NCBI GenBank assembly: GCA_036559705.1 | Contig: DATBSP010000031.1 | Span: 1-64,000, forward strand | Direction: 5' to 3' | Length of the DNA stretch: 64,000 nucleotides | Origin: Hyphomicrobium_A sp036559705 | GTDB lineage: Bacteria; Pseudomonadota; Alphaproteobacteria; Rhizobiales; Hyphomicrobiaceae | Part shown: in pieces, positions 59,397 through 64,000 of the stretch | Layout of the letters: every line of letters begins with the position of its first letter | Numbering within the stretch: position 1 is the first letter of the stretch | Translations under genes and position numbers: made by a program | Notes under the pieces: generated by a model | Databases searched by the model: none | What the model was told of the DNA's origin: nothing | Seen by the model: the letters and a program-made list of their open reading frames with translations, nothing else

Positions 59397-60773
59397 ATGA
59401 CCGAGGCTGAGGAAATTGCCGTGCATGGCCGCGGAACGGCGCCGACCGCCGAGCGCGTGCGCGTGGTCGCCGAGGCTCTGGAGGACAACGATCCCGCCAA
59501 GGTGCGGTTGCTGGTAGCGGATATCGAGGGCCCGGACCTTGCCGATCTCCTCGAGCTCCTCGAGCCGGAGCAGCGCGTCGGCCTCATCCAGGCGCTGGGC
59601 GCCGACTTCGACTTCGAGGTGCTGACCGAGGTCGACGAGAAGGTCCGCGACCAGATCTCCGAGGCACTGCCGAACGACGTTCTGGCACGCGGCGTCACCG
59701 AGCTCGACAGCGACGACGCTGCCTACCTGATCGGCGGCCTGGAAAAGAGCGACCAGAAGGAAATTCTAGACCAGCTGCCGCAGGGCGATCGGGCGGCCGT
59801 CGAACGCAATCTCCTCTACCCGGAGGAGACCGCTGGCCGCTTGATGCAGTCCGAGTTCGTGGCTGTGCCGCCGTTCTGGACAGTCGGGCAGGTCATCGAC
59901 TTTGCGCGCGACGCCCAGGATCTGCCCGAGACGTTCTCGGAAATCTTCGTGATCGATCCCAGCTTTCATCTTCTCGGCAGCGTCGATATCAGCCGGCTGT
60001 TGCGCGCCAAGCGCAATGTCACGGTCGACAAGATCATGGACACGGACCGGCACATCGTGCTGGCCACGGCCGACCAGGAGGCGGTGGCGCGCCAGTTCGA
60101 ACGTTATGGCCTCAAGGCCGCGCCCGTCGTCGACAAGGACGAGCGCCTCGTCGGTGTCGTCACAGTCGACGACGTCGTGGAGGTCATCGAGCAGGAGGTC
60201 GAAGAGGACGCCAAGCTGCTGGCCGGCGTCGGCGACGAGCGCCTTAGCGATAGCGTGCGCGAGATCGCACCGCCGCGCTTCTCCTGGCTGTTCGTCAATC
60301 TATTCACCGCCGTTCTCGCCTCCTCGGTCATCAGCTTGTTCGACGCGACGATCGAAAGCATGGTGGCGCTCGCCGTGCTGATGCCCATCGTCGCCTCGAT
60401 GGGAGGCAATGCCGGCACGCAGACGATGACGGTTGCCGTGCGCGCGCTCGCCACAAAAGAACTCAATCCGGCGAACATCGTCCGCGTTGTGTTGCGCGAG
60501 ACGGCGGTCGGATTGATTAACGGGTTCGCTTTTGCAGTGATCATGGCGGCTGTCGTATTCGCCTGGTTTGGGACCGAGCAGCTCGGCCTCGTCATCGGTG
60601 CGGCGATGATCGTCAACCTGCTCGCCGCGGCGCTGGCCGGCATCTTCATCCCGCTAGCGCTCGATCGCATGGGCTTTGATCCTGCCGTCGCCTCGACGGT
60701 ATTCGTGACGACGGTGACCGACGTGGTAGGCTTTTTCTCGTTCCTCGGGCTCGCCACCCTGTGGCTCAGGTGA
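59397..60773 (+). CDS. mgtE: Magnesium transporter MgtE
   Basis: 458 residues. The N domain of helical repeats (LLELLEPEQRVGLIQALG, LPQGDRAAVERNLLYPEETAGRLM) is followed by a pair of CBS domains (VTVDKIMDTDRHIV and APVVDKDERLVGVVTVDDVVE), which sense Mg2+, and five membrane helices with the selectivity MPIVASMGGNAGTQT. MgtE is a Mg2+ channel closed by high internal Mg2+. The ATG at 59397 gives the usual length; 59343 and a TTG at 59268 are alternatives. No M-box could be recognised upstream. Confidence 0.93.
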   Translation: MTEAEEIAVHGRGTAPTAERVRVVAEALEDNDPAKVRLLVADIEGPDLADLLELLEPEQRVGLIQALGADFDFEVLTEVDEKVRDQISEALPNDVLARGVTELDSDDAAYLIGGLEKSDQKEILDQLPQGDRAAVERNLLYPEETAGRLMQSEFVAVPPFWTVGQVIDFARDAQDLPETFSEIFVIDPSFHLLGSVDISRLLRAKRNVTVDKIMDTDRHIVLATADQEAVARQFERYGLKAAPVVDKDERLVGVVTVDDVVEVIEQEVEEDAKLLAGVGDERLSDSVREIAPPRFSWLFVNLFTAVLASSVISLFDATIESMVALAVLMPIVASMGGNAGTQTMTVAVRALATKELNPANIVRVVLRETAVGLINGFAFAVIMAAVVFAWFGTEQLGLVIGAAMIVNLLAAALAGIFIPLALDRMGFDPAVASTVFVTTVTDVVGFFSFLGLATLWLR

Positions 60774-60783
60774 GGAGAGGCGG

Positions 60784-61236
60784 ATGACCGTCGACAGCAA
60801 CGTTCGCGTGCGGCCGCTGCAGGCCACCGACCGCGCGGCGTGGGAGAACCTGTTCAAGGGCTACATCCACTTCTATGAGGCGAAGGTGCCGGGCGACGTC
60901 ATCGAGGTCGCCTGGCAACGGCTGCTGGCCCAGCAGGACGGCCTTCTCGGCCTCGTTGCCGTCGATGCGAGCGATCGCCCGATCGGCCTTGCGCACGCGC
61001 TTTTCCACCGCTCGACGTGGTCGCCGACGACGTATTGCTATCTGGAAGATCTCTACGTCGATCGTAACGCCCGCCATCACGGAACGGGCCGGGCGCTTAT
61101 CGAGGCCGTGTATCACGAAGCGGACAGGCGCGGCTCGACGCGCACCTACTGGGCGACGAAAGAGGACAACCGCCAGGCGCGGCGCCTTTACGACCGGCTG
61201 GGCACCTTGAGCCCGTTCGTCCAATACCGCCGTTAG
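60784..61236 (+). CDS. GNAT-family N-acetyltransferase
   Basis: 150 residues. The acetyl-CoA-binding motif A appears as LEDLYVDRNARHHGTGRALIEAVY, with motif B in TRTYWATKEDNRQARRLYDRLG. Substrate unknown. It starts 10 bases after the mgtE stop and is probably co-transcribed with it. Confidence 0.85.
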   Translation: MTVDSNVRVRPLQATDRAAWENLFKGYIHFYEAKVPGDVIEVAWQRLLAQQDGLLGLVAVDASDRPIGLAHALFHRSTWSPTTYCYLEDLYVDRNARHHGTGRALIEAVYHEADRRGSTRTYWATKEDNRQARRLYDRLGTLSPFVQYRR

Positions 61237-61258
61237 CTTTTTGTATTGGGCTGAAGTT

Positions 61259-61287
61259 GTCATCCTCGGACTTGGTCCGAGGATCCA
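61259..61287. repeat. REP-like palindromic element
   Basis: TCCTCGGAC and GTCCGAGGA form a perfect 9-bp inverted repeat around TTG, within the longer motif gtcatcctcgg...ccgaggatcca. This matches the dispersed extragenic palindromes familiar from Rhizobiales genomes. It lies between the convergent acetyltransferase and Cax genes, where it could also serve as a terminator. Confidence 0.6.
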
Positions 61288-61316
61288 CCTTTCGACTTTC
61301 TCGACGCTGAAGCTCG

Positions 61317-62381
61317 CTAGGCCTGTGGAATGAGGAAGAAGGCCAGACCCAAAATCAGGTAGACAGCAAGAAGCTGCACGCCCTTCAGCCAATTTGACCG
61401 GCCGTCGCCGGCGACCTGTCCGGTGATGAGAACGGCCAGCAGTACGGCGAGAACTAGGCCCTTGCCGAAAAGAAGATCCATAGGTTGGGGCCCGACGACC
61501 AAACTTGCCAGAACCAGCAAAGGCGCAACGAACAGCGCGACCTGCACGCTCGATCCAATGGCAATGGACAGGCTTAGGTCCATGCGGTTCTTCATTGCTG
61601 CCGTGATGGCGGTGGCATGCTCGGCGGCATTGCCAAGAATGGCGACAATGAATACGCCCACAAACATATTGCTGAGGCCGAGCTCGTGCGCAGTTGGCTC
61701 AATGGCGCCGACCAAGATCTCACTCAGCCATGCGATCGCGACAGTGGCTCCGGCGAGCACCGCGATCGACTGCCCAAGCGGCCACGGATCCGAATGTGCG
61801 ACGTTCTCAGGCGCGTCGACGCCCCGAAAAGACTCAGCGTGAGTCCACAGAGAGAACAGAAGGAACGCGCCGTAGACGGAGAGGAGCACCAACGAAATCG
61901 ATATGCTGAGAGCCATTCCTCCCCCTGGATAGAGCTCTCCCACCAGTGCGCTGTAGGCGGCAGGGATTACGAGTGCGATTGCCGCTAGCGTCAGCATCGT
62001 GGCTTGAGCGCGTCCAGCCGATTCATTGAAGTACTGCTCCTGATGGCGCACGCCGCCGGCAAACATCGCCGCTCCGAGCACCAACAGGATATTTCCCACG
62101 ATCGACCCGACGATCGTTGCCTTCACCACATCATGAAGCCCGGCGCGCAGGGCGGCGAGTGCGATGATCAACTCGGCGGCGTTGCCAAAAGTTGCGTTGA
62201 GAAGACCGCCAACTCCTTCGCCCGAGCGGTCGGCCAGCTGTTCCGTTGCCCGGCCGAGCCACGCGGCCAATGGTAGGATGGCAATTGCCGCCGCGACAAA
62301 AATCAGCAGATGGCTCTGCGGCGTGAGGTACTCTAGCGCGATCGCCAGCGGGACAAAAGCAAGCGTCCATTTCAACATCAT
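61317..62381 (-). CDS. CaxA-type Ca2+/H+ exchanger
   Basis: 354 residues, about 11 membrane segments. Both cation-exchanger repeats are clear: LNATFGNAAELIIALAAL in the first half and VAILGNAAEHATAITAAM in the second, each with the essential Glu. The protein extrudes Ca2+ using the proton gradient. An earlier in-frame start would add 57 residues that do not look coding; the pair of ATGs at 62381 has GGGGGAAG upstream. It belongs to a different branch from the ChaA-type antiporter at 34943. Confidence 0.9.
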   Translation of the reverse strand: MMLKWTLAFVPLAIALEYLTPQSHLLIFVAAAIAILPLAAWLGRATEQLADRSGEGVGGLLNATFGNAAELIIALAALRAGLHDVVKATIVGSIVGNILLVLGAAMFAGGVRHQEQYFNESAGRAQATMLTLAAIALVIPAAYSALVGELYPGGGMALSISISLVLLSVYGAFLLFSLWTHAESFRGVDAPENVAHSDPWPLGQSIAVLAGATVAIAWLSEILVGAIEPTAHELGLSNMFVGVFIVAILGNAAEHATAITAAMKNRMDLSLSIAIGSSVQVALFVAPLLVLASLVVGPQPMDLLFGKGLVLAVLLAVLITGQVAGDGRSNWLKGVQLLAVYLILGLAFFLIPQA

Positions 62382-62582
62382 TCGCTTCTTCCCCCGTTCG
62401 GTCGCGCACGAGGTGGCGGCTGCGGGCAAGATGTCCGGCAAGGGCCTTGGCCTGCAGGCGGCATGCCATTTTAAGGCTTGGAACCTCTTGCAGCCGAAGT
62501 CCAGTGGGATAATGCTCCGTCGACGACCAAACCAGTTACCGCATGAGGTCATGCAACCCAGTCCAACGAGATGTTGCCGCGC

Positions 62583-64000
62583 ATGACCACGGATCCAACC
62601 GCGCCCCCGATCAATGAACGAGGTCGCCCCTCGCGGCGCCCCCGGCGGTCAAGCAACGAAACTGGCTTGATGCATTGGCTGCCCGGGCTTCAAACGCTTC
62701 GCCAATACGATTTGGCATCGTTTCGGCATGATGCCGTAGCCGGCCTAGTGCTTACGACCATGCTTGTGCCCGTGGGCATCGCCTACGCTGTCGCGTCCGG
62801 CGTCCCGGGTATCAACGGCTTGTACGCCACCATCATCCCGCTGTTGGCGTACGCGCTGTTCGGACCCAGCCGTATCCTGGTTCTAGGTCCGGATTCCTCA
62901 CTGGCTGCGGTAATCCTCGCTGTAGTTTTACCGCTTTCGGGGGGAGATCCGATGCGAGCGGTGGCTCTCGCCGGCATGATGGCGATTGTCTCGGGTACCG
63001 TCTGCATAGCAGCAGGATTGGCCCGGCTCGGCTTCATAACCGAGCTGCTCTCCAAGCCGATCCGATATGGGTACATGAATGGGATTGCCTTGACGGTCTT
63101 GGTCAGCCAACTGCCCAAGCTGTTCGGCTTCTCGATCGATAGTCTTGGCCCGCTTCGTGATTTGTGGGCCATCGGGAATGAGATCTTCAGTGGAGGAGCG
63201 AACTGGATCGCGGCTCTCGTCGGCGTAAGCACATTGGCCGTGATCCTGCTGCTCAAGGGCAGCAAGACCTTGCCTGGAATTTTGATTGCGGTCGTTGGCG
63301 CGACGGTTGCCGTTGGTGTGCTGGGGCTCGCCGAGCGTGGCGGCGTCTCGGTACTGGGCCCGCTTCCGCAGGGCCTGCCCTCCTTCGCGATCCCATGGAT
63401 CGACTCTGCGGATTTTGCGGCGGTGCTGTCAGGCGGTCTCGCCGTCGCTCTGGTCTCGTTCGCGGATACCAGCGTGCTCTCACGCTCCTATGCGGCCCGC
63501 ACGCGGACGTATGTCGACCCCAACCAGGAAATGGTCGGGCTTGGAGCGGCCAATCTTGCGGCTGGCTTTTTTCAGGGCTTCCCAATCAGCAGCAGTTCGT
63601 CGCGCACGCCGGTTGCTGAGGCTGCCGGCGCAAAGACACAGATGACCGGCGTGGTCGGCGCGCTAGCGGTCGCACTGCTTCTGGTCGCGGCGCCAAATTT
63701 GCTTCAGCACCTGCCCAACAGCGCGCTTGCCGCCGTCGTCATTGCCTCGGCTATCGGGCTCATCGAAGTAAAGGATCTCATCCGCATTTATCGAGTTCAG
63801 CAATGGGAGTTCTGGCTTTCGATGCTATGTTTTGCCGGCGTTGCGGTTCTGGGTGCTATCCCCGGTATCGCGCTGGCCGTAGTCGTCGCCATCATTGAAT
63901 TTCTCTGGGGTGCGTGGCGGCCTCACTCCGCCGTATTGGGAAGGGCTGACGGCGTTAAGGGCTATCACGACATCACTCGCTATCCCTATGCGCGCCTCAT
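62583..64000 (+). CDS. SulP-family anion transporter, cut by window end
   Basis: At least 472 codons, open to the last base, so the C-terminus lies outside. Ten or more membrane segments are visible. SulP features: LVPVGIAYAVASGVPGINGLYATI near the start, LFGPSRILVLGPDSSLAA, and LAAGFFQGFPISSSSSRTPV. It imports sulfate or another anion, or bicarbonate in some relatives. An ATG at 62670 could be the true start, as the first 29 residues are Arg/Pro-rich. It is divergent from the Cax gene. A STAS domain would be expected beyond the window. Confidence 0.9.
   Translation, partial: MTTDPTAPPINERGRPSRRPRRSSNETGLMHWLPGLQTLRQYDLASFRHDAVAGLVLTTMLVPVGIAYAVASGVPGINGLYATIIPLLAYALFGPSRILVLGPDSSLAAVILAVVLPLSGGDPMRAVALAGMMAIVSGTVCIAAGLARLGFITELLSKPIRYGYMNGIALTVLVSQLPKLFGFSIDSLGPLRDLWAIGNEIFSGGANWIAALVGVSTLAVILLLKGSKTLPGILIAVVGATVAVGVLGLAERGGVSVLGPLPQGLPSFAIPWIDSADFAAVLSGGLAVALVSFADTSVLSRSYAARTRTYVDPNQEMVGLGAANLAAGFFQGFPISSSSSRTPVAEAAGAKTQMTGVVGALAVALLLVAAPNLLQHLPNSALAAVVIASAIGLIEVKDLIRIYRVQQWEFWLSMLCFAGVAVLGAIPGIALAVVVAIIEFLWGAWRPHSAVLGRADGVKGYHDITRYPYARL

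Overview
The window is GC-rich, densely coded chromosomal DNA of an alphaproteobacterium. It most resembles Hyphomicrobiales/Rhizobiales, perhaps a Hyphomicrobium-like genus. Evidence: the conserved order pyrB-pyrC'-plsY-dprA-topA-rnr-DUF983-rpmG, a Rhizobiales-type dihydroorotase-like PyrC that has lost its metal ligands, a GatCAB amidotransferase set, bactofilin and L,D-transpeptidase envelope genes, and btaAB for betaine lipids. No integrase, transposase, phage block, CRISPR array or rRNA was seen. There is one tRNA, tRNA-Ser(GCT).

Layout. 0.1-10.4 kb: a leftward housekeeping cluster running pyrB, pyrC-like, plsY, dprA (broken), topA, rnr, DUF983 and rpmG. 10.5-14.1 kb: an AidB-type acyl-CoA dehydrogenase, a PcfJ-like protein and ruvX. 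14.2-22.8 kb: a membrane/spermidine-synthase fusion, gatC-gatA-chorismate mutase-membrane protein, an L,D-transpeptidase, a bactofilin, gatB and a DUF938 methyltransferase. 22.9-28.2 kb: a second L,D-transpeptidase (YcbB type), a gene with an internal stop, a cupin, a wrecked hybrid histidine kinase and an alpha/beta hydrolase. 28.3-36.9 kb: signalling and envelope genes (CHASE2-adenylate cyclase, cytochrome b561, YceI, PAS-GGDEF-EAL protein, ChaA-type antiporter, methyltransferase). 37-43 kb: cold-shock protein, methyltransferase, a stand-alone Lrp/AsnC ligand domain, btaA-btaB behind a candidate PHO box, DedA and a quinone oxidoreductase. 43.3-49.5 kb: small secreted or hypothetical genes, the tRNA, a YdeP-type molybdo-oxidoreductase and a nitronate monooxygenase-like protein. 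49.7-64 kb: cyclopropane fatty acid synthase, a BON-OmpA / 32-residue membrane peptide / triple helix-hairpin-helix cassette, a phosphotransferase-P-loop kinase fusion, alcohol dehydrogenase, tandem polysaccharide deacetylases, mgtE, a GNAT acetyltransferase, a Cax antiporter and a SulP transporter cut by the window end.

The most notable points are gene decay and one unusual cassette. dprA carries a frameshift plus an in-frame stop. A hybrid histidine kinase carries a frameshift plus loss of the front of its receiver domain. A small conserved-looking gene is split by a TAG. Between 51.2 and 54.2 kb, three tightly packed genes encode a BON-OmpA peptidoglycan-binding protein with an 84-bp tandem repeat, a 32-residue membrane peptide and a membrane-anchored protein with three helix-hairpin-helix modules. 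This cassette is the best candidate here for an undescribed system. No stretch longer than about 300 bases lacks a proposed gene or RNA. Family assignments come from reading motifs by eye and were not checked by database search.
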